Of a stretch of 64,000 nt of DNA, positions 1-7,185 are shown piece by piece; position 1 is the first letter of the stretch, and every line of letters begins with the position of its first letter. The DNA is from Caballeronia calidae (lineage in GTDB: Bacteria > Pseudomonadota > Gammaproteobacteria > Burkholderiales > Burkholderiaceae): assembly GCF_900044055.2 (NCBI RefSeq), contig NZ_FCOX02000018.1, positions 1 to 64,000 of the forward strand, read 5' to 3'. The notes under the pieces were generated by a model, which searched no databases, had not been told where the DNA came from, and was given only the letters and a program-made list of their open reading frames with translations. The position numbers and the translations under genes are program-made.

Positions 1-539
1 TTCGCCTTGGCCAGCAGCGCATCGATCTGTTCTTTGAGTTCCAGCTCGGCTTTCTTCATCCGCTCGTAACTCATCGCCTTATGACGCGACGCATTGGCCT
101 TGATCTTCGTGCCGTCAACGGCAATCGTCCCGAGCTTGACCAGTCCGCATTCCTTCGCCAGCTTCACCACTTGCACACACAGCTACGACAGTTCCTTCAA
201 GTGAAAGGCGCGAAAGTCGCAAAGCGTGCGATGCGCCGGATAGTTGCCCGCGGCGAGGACCCGGAACGCGATATCTTCATGCAGCTTCCTGGCCAGCTTG
301 CGCGACGAAAACACCCCGGTCGCATAGCCGTAGACGAGCACCTTCACCATCATCGCCGGATGAAAGGGTTGATTGCGCGGGCCGCCGCCCGCATACCGCG
401 CATGGAAGCTTGACAGGTCGAGCGAATCCACCGTGTCGCTGATGTAATAAGCCAGGTGCCCTTCCGGCAGCCAGTCTTGCAGCGCGTGGGGCAGCAACAT
501 CTGCTGCTGCGGCTCGTATGGGAGATAACTTGTTGGCAT
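1..539 (-). pseudogene. IS1182-family transposase, N-terminal part, interrupted by an in-frame stop
   Basis: The N-terminal 118 residues (start at 539, beginning MPTSYLPYEPQQQ) look like the DUF772-type N-terminal region of IS1182/IS5-like DDE transposases (HPAMMVKVLVYGYATG, SRKLARKLHEDIAFRVL). A TAG codon at 185-183 ends the reading frame, but the same frame continues without any shift to the window edge and still reads like the family (CVQVVKLAKECGL, GTIAVDGTKIKANASRHK, MSYERMKKAE). The simplest reading is a single Glu-to-amber change (LKELS-stop-L). The rest of the gene lies outside the window, so the right-hand DDE residues and inverted repeats cannot be judged. It is probably inactive unless the stop is suppressed. 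Confidence 0.8.
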
Positions 540-598
540 CTGCTAACAACGTCTTCTCCGCTCGGCCGGATGACATCAGATTTCTGCCGCGCACGCTC

Positions 599-1471
599 CT
601 AGTGCGTGATCGCGCCCATGCGGCCCGCCTGATAGTCGATGACGGCCTGGCGGATCTCTTCCTCGGTGTTCATCACGAACGGACCGTAGCGCACGACCGG
701 CTCCTTCAGCGGCACGCCGCCGATCAGCAGCAGTTCGACGGCCTCATCGCCGGCGGCGAGCGCGATGATGTCGCTGTCGTCGCGGAAGATCACCATCTGC
801 TGCGCGCGCACGGGCTGGCTTTGCGGGCCGTAGAGCGCGGTGCCCGAAAGCGGATACGCGAACACGCGGTAATCGCGCGGCACGGCCAGCTCGATCTTCG
901 CGCCCGGCTTCAGCGAGAAGTGCTGATACAGGATCGGCGTGCGCGTCTCGATCGCGGCCTTCACGCCGAGCGCCTCGCCCGCGATGACCTTCACGCTGAC
1001 CTTGCCGTCCTCGCTCGTCGCAACGGGAATCTGCGCCGACGGAATCTCCTGATAGTGCGGCGCGATCATCTTGTCACGCTGCGGCAGGTTCACCCACAGT
1101 TGCAGGCCGTGCACGCGGCCGCCCTGGCGCGTGAACTCCTCGGCGGGCATTTCGCTGTGCACGACACCCGCGCCGGCGGTCATCCATTGCACGTCGCCGG
1201 GACGCAGCGTGCCGGAGTGGCCCGCCGAATCCTTGTGGCCGAATTCGCCTTCGAGCATGTACGTCACGGTCTCGAAGCCGCGATGCGGGTGATCGGGCGC
1301 GCCTTTCGCCTCGCCGGGCGCGTAGTCGGCGGGGCCCATCTCGTCGAGGAGAAGGAACGGATCGAAATCCATCAGAAGACGAGTCGGAAACGGACGATGC
1401 ACGACGAACCCGCCGCCTTCAACGGTGCGGGTCGCCGGAATGATGCGCTCGATGCTGCGGCTGGTGGACAT
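599..1471 (-). CDS. Pirin family protein
   Basis: A 290-residue bicupin protein of the pirin family. The N-terminal cupin carries the metal-binding pattern HPHRGFETVTYMLEG and TAGAGVVHSEMP; the C-terminal cupin follows from about residue 150. Bacterial pirins are iron-binding, and some act as quercetinases or modulate metabolic enzymes; the substrate here is unknown. The frame is open upstream to 1612, but the ATG at 1471 (MSTSRSIERI) fits the family start and leaves a 173-bp divergent promoter region shared with a LysR-type gene. Pirin next to a divergent LysR regulator is a common Burkholderia arrangement, which suggests control by that regulator. The gene ends 60 bp from the transposase remnant and looks intact. 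Confidence 0.9.
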   Translation of the reverse strand: MSTSRSIERIIPATRTVEGGGFVVHRPFPTRLLMDFDPFLLLDEMGPADYAPGEAKGAPDHPHRGFETVTYMLEGEFGHKDSAGHSGTLRPGDVQWMTAGAGVVHSEMPAEEFTRQGGRVHGLQLWVNLPQRDKMIAPHYQEIPSAQIPVATSEDGKVSVKVIAGEALGVKAAIETRTPILYQHFSLKPGAKIELAVPRDYRVFAYPLSGTALYGPQSQPVRAQQMVIFRDDSDIIALAAGDEAVELLLIGGVPLKEPVVRYGPFVMNTEEEIRQAVIDYQAGRMGAITH

Positions 1472-1531
1472 GTTGCCTCGCGTCGTGAATACGGAAATAA
1501 GGGAATAGCGATAAATCTGAAACACAGAGCT

Positions 1532-1559
1532 ATTATATGGGCCGCATTTCGCGGTAAAA
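1532..1559 (-). promoter_or_regulatory. Candidate sigma-70 promoter for the pirin gene
   Basis: On the minus strand a perfect TATAAT (1537-1532) is preceded after 16 bp by TTTTAC (1559-1554), a moderate -35 match. It is placed about 60 bp before the pirin start in the divergent intergenic region. Prediction from sequence only. Confidence 0.4.
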
Positions 1560-1644
1560 GACGTCGCGGCGCAATGGATTGTCCCGCTGGCGATAACGAA
1601 CCGCACGGACACGTGCGCATACTTCCGAGTCTCACCGAGCGACC

Positions 1645-2607
1645 ATGAAAGCCGACTCGCATGACCTGAACGATCTGATGTATTTCTCGCACGTCGTCGA
1701 GCACGGCGGATTTTCCGCGGCGGAGCGCGTGCTCGGCATCTCGAAGTCGCGGCTGTCGCGGCGCGTGTCGGAGCTCGAGGCGTCGCTCGGCGTGCGCCTC
1801 CTGCAGCGCTCGACGCGCAAGCTCGCGCTGACCGAGGCGGGCCAGCTTTTCTACCAGCATTGTCAGGCGATGCTCGCCGAAGCCCAGGCGGCCGTCAACG
1901 TCGTGCAAAGCCTGCGCGATTCGCCGCGCGGCACGGTGCGCGTGAGCGTGCCGGTCACGATCGCGCAGACGTTTCTCTCCGCGGTGATGCCGGACTTCAT
2001 GCATCGCTATCCGGAAGTGCGCGTCGTGATGCGCGTGACGAACCGCGTCGTCGATCTGTTCGAGGACGCGATCGATGTCGCGCTGCGCGTGCGCTCGGAG
2101 CCGCCGGCGAGCTCGAACGTCGTCGCGCGGCCGCTGTGGCGCACGGAGCAGATGCTCGTCGCGGCGCCGTCGCTGCTCAAGTCCAATGCGCCACCGATGA
2201 CGCCCGCCGAACTCGCCCAGTACGACACGATCGACATGCCTTCCGCCGATGGCCGTCACGTCTATCGGCTGATCGCGCCGGACGGCACGCGCCACGAGTT
2301 CGAGCACGAGCCGCGTCTCGTCACCGCGGACCTGTCGATGATCCGCGAGGCCGTGATGCGCGGCGTCGGCATCGCGGCGCTGCCCGAGATGATGTACGGC
2401 GCGCCGTTGCGCACGGGCCAGCTGTCGCCCGTCATGCCGGGCTGGACGTTTCCGTCGCCGCAGCTCTATGCGGTTTTTCTGTCGCGTCAGGGCATGGTCC
2501 CTGCAGTGCGCGCATTCGTGGATTTTCTCGTCGAGTCGATCGGTAGCGGCGAGCGCTTTCCCGGAGAATGTCCTGTTCATGAAAGCGCGGAACGCGAAAC
2601 AGTTTGA
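1645..2607 (+). CDS. LysR family transcriptional regulator
   Basis: A 320-residue LysR-type regulator. Residues 8-67 form the winged helix-turn-helix (LNDLMYFSHVVEHGGFSAAE, then GISKSRLSRRVSELEASLGV); about 95-300 is the effector-binding domain (GTVRVSVPVTIAQTFLSAVM). It is transcribed divergently from the pirin gene with 173 bp between the two starts, and LysR proteins usually control the divergent neighbour, so pirin is the likely target. The ligand cannot be read from the sequence. It ends with a hydrophilic tail (ECPVHESAERETV) slightly longer than usual. Confidence 0.92.
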   Translation: MKADSHDLNDLMYFSHVVEHGGFSAAERVLGISKSRLSRRVSELEASLGVRLLQRSTRKLALTEAGQLFYQHCQAMLAEAQAAVNVVQSLRDSPRGTVRVSVPVTIAQTFLSAVMPDFMHRYPEVRVVMRVTNRVVDLFEDAIDVALRVRSEPPASSNVVARPLWRTEQMLVAAPSLLKSNAPPMTPAELAQYDTIDMPSADGRHVYRLIAPDGTRHEFEHEPRLVTADLSMIREAVMRGVGIAALPEMMYGAPLRTGQLSPVMPGWTFPSPQLYAVFLSRQGMVPAVRAFVDFLVESIGSGERFPGECPVHESAERETV

Positions 2608-2726
2608 CCGCATCGCCGTTTGTCATTGATTTCTGACATTGAAGCGCGCGCTTGCGATGGACAGATTCAATTGATCGTCAAAATTCGCGGCGGTATATTG
2701 AAGTCTCCTTCGCTAAGGAGCTCCTT

Positions 2727-2846
2727 ATGCGAAAACTGACGGCTGCTCTGATAGTTAGCCTGATAGGGTTGATTGCACTGTCCGTGTCGACCACGGCTGC
2801 TGCATGCGACGGAACTTCCGGTTCTGGCTATTCGAACCCAAAGTGA
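2727..2846 (+). CDS. Small secreted peptide (39 residues), unknown function
   Basis: The ATG at 2727 is preceded by a strong ribosome binding site AAGGAG (2715-2720). The product begins MRKLTAALIVSLIGLIALSV, a typical signal sequence, with a probable cleavage after TTAAA, leaving a tiny mature piece (CDGTSGSGYSNPK). The residue after AAA is Cys, but the preceding residues do not form a good lipobox. The reading frame is open further upstream, but no other start has a comparable ribosome binding site. It is followed within 35 bp by a strong terminator. I do not recognise the family; exported micropeptides of this kind are common near LysR genes in Burkholderia but uncharacterised. Confidence 0.6.
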   Translation: MRKLTAALIVSLIGLIALSVSTTAAACDGTSGSGYSNPK

Positions 2847-2879
2847 CCGCCTCGCCCGAATGCGCTGAGTGCGCACAAA

Positions 2880-2911
2880 AAAAGGCCTTCATCTGACGAT
2901 GAAGGCCTTTT
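2880..2911. terminator. Bidirectional rho-independent terminator
   Basis: A perfect 14-bp stem (AAAAGGCCTTCATC at 2880-2893, complement at 2898-2911) around a TGAC tetraloop, with A and T runs on the two sides. It lies between the 39-residue peptide gene (plus) and exbD (minus), so it can end both transcripts. Confidence 0.9.
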
Positions 2912-2948
2912 ACTTTTGGGTCCGGCAGAGCGCGCGGCGCTTCCTTGC

Positions 2949-3371
2949 TTACTTGCCGCTCTTCGGTTCGGTGACGAAGCCGATCTTCGTCAGTCCGCCC
3001 GACTGCGCCGCCGACATCAGATCGGCGACCTTCTCGTAGGCCACCTGGCGATCCGCACGCAGATGGATCTCCGGCTGCGGCGTCTGTTGCGCGGCTTGCG
3101 CGATGCGCGCGTCGAGCGTCGCTTCGTCGACCGGCTGATCGTCCCACAGCGTCGTGCCGTCGGCCTTGATCGCGATGTTCACGTGCGCGGGCTTTTCGTC
3201 CTGCGGCGCGCTGCTGGCGTGCGGCAGGTCGATCTTCACCGCGTGATGCATGGCTGGAATCGTGACGAGGAAGATGATCAGCAGAACCAGCATGACGTCG
3301 ACGAGCGGCGTCATGTTGATCTCGCTCATCATGCCGTCGTCTTCATCTCCGGCGAATGGGCTCATGGCCAT
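2949..3371 (-). CDS. exbD: Biopolymer transport protein ExbD
   Basis: A 140-residue inner-membrane protein of the ExbD/TolR family, the proton-motive-force-harvesting partner of ExbB that energises TonB for outer-membrane iron and vitamin uptake. The N-terminus is cytoplasmic; one membrane helix (about 22-42, TPLVDVMLVLLIIFLV) carries the conserved Asp25; the rest is the periplasmic domain (VNIAIKADGT to GLTKIGFVTEP). It is the last gene of tonB-exbB-exbD, 15 bp after exbB. A second ATG at 3365 (MSPFAG) is a possible alternative start. It ends shortly before the bidirectional terminator. Confidence 0.95.
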   Translation of the reverse strand: MAMSPFAGDEDDGMMSEINMTPLVDVMLVLLIIFLVTIPAMHHAVKIDLPHASSAPQDEKPAHVNIAIKADGTTLWDDQPVDEATLDARIAQAAQQTPQPEIHLRADRQVAYEKVADLMSAAQSGGLTKIGFVTEPKSGK

Positions 3372-3386
3372 GATGCGACCCCCGGC

Positions 3387-4133
3387 TTACGACGCGCGCG
3401 TCGCGAGACGCAGGCTGTCGGTCGAGGCGCTGGTCGCGCGCTTGGTCGACGAGAGCTTCGAGCCCGTTACGAAGAACGCGTGCAGGCCGTGCGCGAAGCG
3501 GTTCAGCTTCGTGACGATGCTCTTGTTCGCGCGGGTGAGGGCGTTGTAGCCGAGCACCGCCGGAATCGCGACGAAGAGGCCGAACGCGGTCATGATCAGC
3601 GATTCGCCGACCGGGCCCGCGACCTGATCGATCGAGGTCTGGCCCGTCGCGCCGATGGTCAGCAGCGCGTGATAGATGCCCCAGACGGTGCCGAACAGGC
3701 CGACGAACGGCGACGTGGAGCCGATCGACGCGAGGATCGCGAGACCCGCCTGCATGCGGCCGACGCCTTCGTCCATCACGTCCTTGAGGCAGCGCGTGAT
3801 CCAGTCGGATACGTCCATGCGGTCGTGCAGATGCGGCTGCGTCTGATGATGATGGTCCGCCGCTTCCTGGCCGGCGAGCGCGAGTGCGAGAAACGGGTTG
3901 TCCGCCGGGCTCGACGACTGGCTGCCGAGCTTCTTGATGCCGTCGTTGAAGTCGTCGGAGTGCCAGAAGGCCTGTTCGGCGTTCTTGGTCAGACGCTTCA
4001 GGCGCACGACGTTCCACGCCTTCACGACGATCACCGTCCACGAAAGCACCGACATGATGACGAGCGCGAGCGCGATGCCCCGCGTCACGAAGTCGCCTTG
4101 CGCCCAGACGTGGGCTATCCCGTAGTTTTGCAT
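3387..4133 (-). CDS. exbB: TonB-system energiser ExbB (MotA/TolQ/ExbB proton channel family)
   Basis: A 248-residue inner-membrane protein of the ExbB/TolQ/MotA proton channel family. Membrane segments are visible at about 19-37 (IALALVIMSVLSWTVIVVKA), 130-160 (GLAILASIGSTSPFVGLFGT) and 175-195 (LIMTAFGLFVAIPAVLGYNA), with the cytoplasmic loop between the first two. The conserved G-S-T-S-P-F-V-G-L-F-G-T-V-W-G signature is present. It forms the stator with ExbD that powers TonB. It starts 33 bp after tonB behind an AGGAAGAAA ribosome binding site. The C-terminal 30 residues, rich in Ser, Thr, Lys and Arg, are longer than usual. Confidence 0.95.
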   Translation of the reverse strand: MQNYGIAHVWAQGDFVTRGIALALVIMSVLSWTVIVVKAWNVVRLKRLTKNAEQAFWHSDDFNDGIKKLGSQSSSPADNPFLALALAGQEAADHHHQTQPHLHDRMDVSDWITRCLKDVMDEGVGRMQAGLAILASIGSTSPFVGLFGTVWGIYHALLTIGATGQTSIDQVAGPVGESLIMTAFGLFVAIPAVLGYNALTRANKSIVTKLNRFAHGLHAFFVTGSKLSSTKRATSASTDSLRLATRAS

Positions 4134-4166
4134 TTCTCGTTTCTTCCTTGTATCTGATTAAACCGG

Positions 4167-4898
4167 TCAGTCGTTCAGACTGAAAACAAAGGGCACCGTG
4201 GCGGTCGCGCGAATCGCTTCGCCATTTTCCTTGTAGGGGCTGCACGCGCTGCCTCGCACCGCGTCGAGCGCCGCGTCGTCGAGCCGCGACGAGCCGCTGC
4301 TCTTTTGCAGCGTGACGTTTTCGATCTTGCCCGCGAGACCGACCGTCAGTCTGACGATGGCCGTGCCCGTTTCGCCGCGGCGCTTGGACATTGCCGGATA
4401 ATCCGGCTGCGCGATGTTGCAGCTCAGATGCGCGACGTTTTTCGGTGCGGCGAGATCCATGCTCGGCTTGCCGATGGCCGGCGCAGCAGGCGCCGGCGCG
4501 GGTTGCGCGGGGGCGGGCGGCGTCGGTTCCGGCGCGGGCGCGGCGATCTGCGACGGCGCTTCGGTCACCGGCATCGGCGTGGGTTTAGGCTCGATCTTCG
4601 GCTTGACCTTCGGTTTGGGCTGTGGCTTCGGGACCGGCTGCGGCACCGGCCTGGGCGGCGGCGGCGTTTCGACTGCAACGGGTTGCGGAGCTGGCTGCGG
4701 CGTCTCGCTGATGAGCTGCGCGGTAATCGACTTGGATTCGATCGGGCGCGGCAGCGGTTCGTTGCGCATCGTCAGAGCGGCGCCCAGCAGCGCGGCGTGA
4801 ATCGCGACGACAGCGGCGCACGCTGCGATCACGCGCGGATTGGTGTTCGATGCCGGGGCTGTCGGGAGTGCTGCGGGAGAAAGGGTCGGGGACTGCAT
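4167..4898 (-). CDS. tonB: Energy transducer TonB
   Basis: A 243-residue TonB protein. A membrane anchor lies at about 22-45 (VIAACAAVVAIHAALLGAAL), then a long Pro/Lys/Glu-rich periplasmic spacer at about 55-150 (PPPPRPVPQPVPKPQPKPKV), and a C-terminal TonB domain at about 155-243 (CNIAQPDYPAMSKRRGETGT, VTLQKSSGSSRLDDAALDAV). The C-terminal domain contacts TonB boxes of outer-membrane receptors and transmits energy from ExbB/ExbD. It is the first of three closely spaced genes tonB-exbB-exbD and lies downstream of bfd with its Fur-like site, so iron repression is likely. Confidence 0.95.
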   Translation of the reverse strand: MQSPTLSPAALPTAPASNTNPRVIAACAAVVAIHAALLGAALTMRNEPLPRPIESKSITAQLISETPQPAPQPVAVETPPPPRPVPQPVPKPQPKPKVKPKIEPKPTPMPVTEAPSQIAAPAPEPTPPAPAQPAPAPAAPAIGKPSMDLAAPKNVAHLSCNIAQPDYPAMSKRRGETGTAIVRLTVGLAGKIENVTLQKSSGSSRLDDAALDAVRGSACSPYKENGEAIRATATVPFVFSLND

Positions 4899-5004
4899 TG
4901 TTATTGGCTGCTTGCGGTGCTGCGTGCGTTTTTGCTGAAAGCGCTGCCTTCCAACTCGAGATCCATCGACTGCACAGGCGCGGCGCGGAAGAAACCTGAC
5001 GACG

Positions 5005-5067
5005 TCATTTTCGGAAAATAAGCAGGGAGATAAACAGGGTGGCCACGAAGCCGATCAGCAATTCCAT
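5005..5067 (-). CDS. Predicted 20-residue single-span membrane peptide
   Basis: A complete tiny reading frame (ATG at 5067, TGA at 5007-5005) encoding MELLIGFVATLFISLLIFRK. Almost the whole product is one hydrophobic helix ending in Arg-Lys, which would place the C-terminus in the cytoplasm. It has an unusually good ribosome binding site, GGAGG at 5077-5073, five bases from the ATG. It sits between bfd (139 bp upstream) and tonB (106 bp downstream), all on the same strand, so it is probably co-transcribed under the Fur-like site. I do not recognise the family; by analogy with KdpF, CydX or CcoQ it may be a small subunit of a membrane complex, but that is inference. Confidence 0.5.
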   Translation of the reverse strand: MELLIGFVATLFISLLIFRK

Positions 5068-5206
5068 CTTTCCCTCCAGGGGTAAAAGAGTTGCGCGGCT
5101 GGCTAAAGTGACCGGATGCTCGAAGGTAACCTGGCTTGCAGAGGCGGTGAGACCGAACGACGCGGACGCCGTCGGTTGAGCGCGGCACGGCGGCCGCGCG
5201 GATGCA

Positions 5207-5443
5207 TCAGGCGGCCTGGCGCTCGTAGAACGTGAGCGGCGCCACCATGTCACGCTGCTCGACGCCGCAGCGCGACGCGCACACGCCGCTTTCCGCCATG
5301 ACGTCGCGAACGCTCGCCTCGCACTTGCCGCAGCACATCGCTACGCCGAGCTCGAATTGAAGTTCGTCGAAGGAGTCCATTCCCTCGGCGATGGCGGCTC
5401 GGATCTTTCGGTCAGACACTGATTTGCAGACACAGACAATCAT
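5207..5443 (-). CDS. bfd: Bacterioferritin-associated ferredoxin Bfd
   Basis: A 78-residue [2Fe-2S] protein. Cys4, Cys6, Cys38 and Cys41 (MIVCVCKS, MCCGKC) give the Bfd spacing C-X-C-X31-C-X2-C. Bfd delivers electrons to the haem of bacterioferritin so that stored iron is released. The partner bfr gene lies about 1 kb away on the same strand. The start at 5443 lies 26 bp from a Fur-box-like sequence, consistent with induction when iron is low. Most Bfd proteins are 60-75 residues; the extra C-terminal tail (CGVEQRDMVAPLTFYERQAA) is mildly long. Confidence 0.94.
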   Translation of the reverse strand: MIVCVCKSVSDRKIRAAIAEGMDSFDELQFELGVAMCCGKCEASVRDVMAESGVCASRCGVEQRDMVAPLTFYERQAA

Positions 5444-5469
5444 GATCGTTCGCGATAGCTAGCGTTAAT

Positions 5470-5488
5470 GCGAATTATTATCATTCGT
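5470..5488 (-). promoter_or_regulatory. Fur-box-like site upstream of bfd
   Basis: On the minus strand the 19-mer ACGAATGATAATAATTCGC matches 13 of 19 positions of the Escherichia coli Fur consensus, including an unbroken AATGATAAT core. It ends 26 bp before the bfd start, where it would overlap the promoter. Repression of bfd and, if co-transcribed, of the small peptide and tonB-exbBD is the expected effect. Confidence 0.65.
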
Positions 5489-5619
5489 CATGAGCGAGTT
5501 GGCAAGCGGGCCACCGTGTTTTTTGTAACAGAGTGAGCAAGTTAGCGGGTTTATTGCTAGAAGCCCTTGTCTGGCGGGGAAAAGCGCGCTCGGAAATTGA
5601 TGCAGCGCGAGAGAAACCC

Positions 5620-6495
5620 TCAGACGATGTCGGGTTCAGCGAGGCGCGTGCGGCGCGAAGGGATGTCGACGTGCTCGACCTTGGCATCGAGCTGGAGCAG
5701 GGACGCGGCGAGCTGGCGCTGGGATTCGCCGTCGGCGGTGGAGAAAAAGCGCGGCAGGGTGTCCGCCGGCGCGGTGACATTCCGGAGCGCGTGGGCGTCG
5801 AGCAGGCGGTCGAGCTGACGCGCAATCGCGACGCTGGTATCGACGATATGCAAGCGCTCGCCTGCGATCTCGCGGATCGCGCGATCGAGAAAAGGATAGT
5901 GCGTGCAGCCGAGCACGAGGGTGTCGGCGCCGGCGTCGAGCATCGGCGCGATATAGCTTTCGAGCAAGGCCAGCAGCGCCGGCGACGACGTGTCGCAGCG
6001 CTCCACGGCCTGAACCAGACCGTGTCCCGCCTGACAGATGAAGCGGCAATCGCCCGCGTAGCGGTCGAGCAGCGACTGGAATCGCGCGCTGCGCAGCGTC
6101 ACGGCCGTGGCGAGCACGCCGACCACGCGCGACTTCGACACCGCCGCCGCCGGCTTGACCCCCGGCTCGACGCCGACGAGCGGAATAGGCAGGCGCTCGC
6201 GCACGAAGGCGATCGATTGCGCGGTGGCCGTATTGCACGCGACGACCAGCGCCTTCGCGCCTTGCCCGACGAGCCATTCGCCGATCGCCATGGTGCGGTC
6301 GACGATGAAATCATCATCGCGCTCGCCGTAGGGCGCGTGAAGCGAATCGGCGACATAGATCAGGCGCTCGTGCGGCAGCGTCGCGCGTACGGCGCGCAAC
6401 ACCGACAGACCGCCGAGGCCGGAATCGAAAATGCCGACCGGCGCGCCCGAATCGGACGGAGCGCGCTCGTTCGGATTGAGGGAAGGCACCGCCAC
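5620..6495 (-). CDS. murI: Glutamate racemase
   Basis: A 291-residue cofactor-independent Asp/Glu racemase that makes D-glutamate for peptidoglycan. The two catalytic cysteines are present in their usual settings, Cys87 (VVACNTA) and Cys197 (LGCTHYPFLD); the N-terminal substrate loop FDSGLGGLSV (Asp24) and YVADSLHAPYGER are also typical. The frame begins with GTG at 6495, only 10 bp after the bfr stop, so bfr and murI may share a transcript. The 20 residues before GIFDSGLGG are variable between species, so the exact start is less certain than the gene. Confidence 0.95.
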   Translation of the reverse strand: MAVPSLNPNERAPSDSGAPVGIFDSGLGGLSVLRAVRATLPHERLIYVADSLHAPYGERDDDFIVDRTMAIGEWLVGQGAKALVVACNTATAQSIAFVRERLPIPLVGVEPGVKPAAAVSKSRVVGVLATAVTLRSARFQSLLDRYAGDCRFICQAGHGLVQAVERCDTSSPALLALLESYIAPMLDAGADTLVLGCTHYPFLDRAIREIAGERLHIVDTSVAIARQLDRLLDAHALRNVTAPADTLPRFFSTADGESQRQLAASLLQLDAKVEHVDIPSRRTRLAEPDIV

Positions 6496-6505
6496 GGACG
6501 ACCGG

Positions 6506-6982
6506 TTACTCGTGATCGCCCATCATGGTCTGCTGGTAGTTCTGGATGCCGACCTTGTCGATCAGATCCAGCTGCGTTTCCAGCCAGTCGATGTGCTCTT
6601 CGGTGTCGTGCAGAATCTTTTCGAAGATTTCGCGCGAAACGAAGTCACGCACCGACTCGCAGTACGCGATGGCTTCCTTGCAGGTCGACTGGGAAATCTG
6701 CTCGAGCTTCAGGTCGCACTCGAGAATTTCCTTGGTTTCTTCGCCGATCAGCAGCTTGTGCAGATCCTGAAGGTTCGGCAGGCCGTCGAGCATGAACACG
6801 CGCTGAATCAGCCAGTCGGCGTGCTTCATTTCGCCGATGGATTCGTCGTACTCGTGCTTGTTGAGCTTTTCCAGGCCCCAGTGCTGATACATCCGGGCGT
6901 GCAGGAAGTATTGATTGATCGCGGTCAGCTCATTCTTCAGCTGGGCGTTCAGAAATTCGATGACTTTCGCGTCGCCTTGCAT
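6506..6982 (-). CDS. bfr: Bacterioferritin
   Basis: A 158-residue haem-containing 24-mer iron-storage protein, the same length as Escherichia coli Bfr. The haem ligand Met52 and ferroxidase ligands Glu18, Glu51, His54, Glu94 and His130 are all visible. Alignment on HIDWLET puts Thr127 where Escherichia coli has the ligand Glu127 (HDTEEHID here, RDEEGHID there); neighbouring Glu128 might compensate, or this may be a variant usual in beta-proteobacteria. A ribosome binding site AAGGAA precedes the ATG at 6982. A Fur-like site lies about 100 bp upstream. murI follows closely. Confidence 0.95.
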   Translation of the reverse strand: MQGDAKVIEFLNAQLKNELTAINQYFLHARMYQHWGLEKLNKHEYDESIGEMKHADWLIQRVFMLDGLPNLQDLHKLLIGEETKEILECDLKLEQISQSTCKEAIAYCESVRDFVSREIFEKILHDTEEHIDWLETQLDLIDKVGIQNYQQTMMGDHE

Positions 6983-7081
6983 GGTTGTTCCTTTTTTGTA
7001 ACGTGGGGCACTTGAACAAAGATAAACCTTGAGCGCGACAATGCCAAGGTTGAGTAGAAATTTTTAGTTTCCGACGAAACT

Positions 7082-7100
7082 GAGAATGAAAATCTTTATC
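7082..7100. promoter_or_regulatory. Strong Fur-box-like site upstream of bfr
   Basis: The 19-mer GAGAATGAAAATCTTTATC on the plus strand matches 16 of 19 positions of the Fur consensus GATAATGATAATCATTATC. It lies 100-118 bp before the bfr ATG and 22 bp from the terminator that ends the fumarase transcript, so bfr is the only plausible target. Whether Fur represses or activates there cannot be read from the site; it is far enough upstream for either. Confidence 0.65.
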
Positions 7101-7122
7101 GGGACCGCCCAATGTAAAGAAA

Positions 7123-7147
7123 AGAGCCGGGCGAAACGCCCGGCTCT
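7123..7147 (-). terminator. Rho-independent terminator of the fumarase gene
   Basis: A perfect 11-bp stem AGAGCCGGGCG (7123-7133) and its complement (7137-7147) with an AAA loop, followed on the minus strand by a TTTCTTT tract. It lies 39 bp after the fumarase stop. Confidence 0.85.
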
Positions 7148-7185
7148 GTCATTCACAGAAGGTATAAACCGTCTTTAGCTCGGGT

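Noticed and set aside
4901-4966. 21-residue frame MDLELEGSAFSKNARSTASSQ directly before tonB
   Set aside because: No ribosome binding site and no features; more likely leader sequence of tonB.
5533-6795. 420-residue plus-strand open frame opposite murI and bfr
   Set aside because: Antisense to genes with all catalytic residues; shadow composition.
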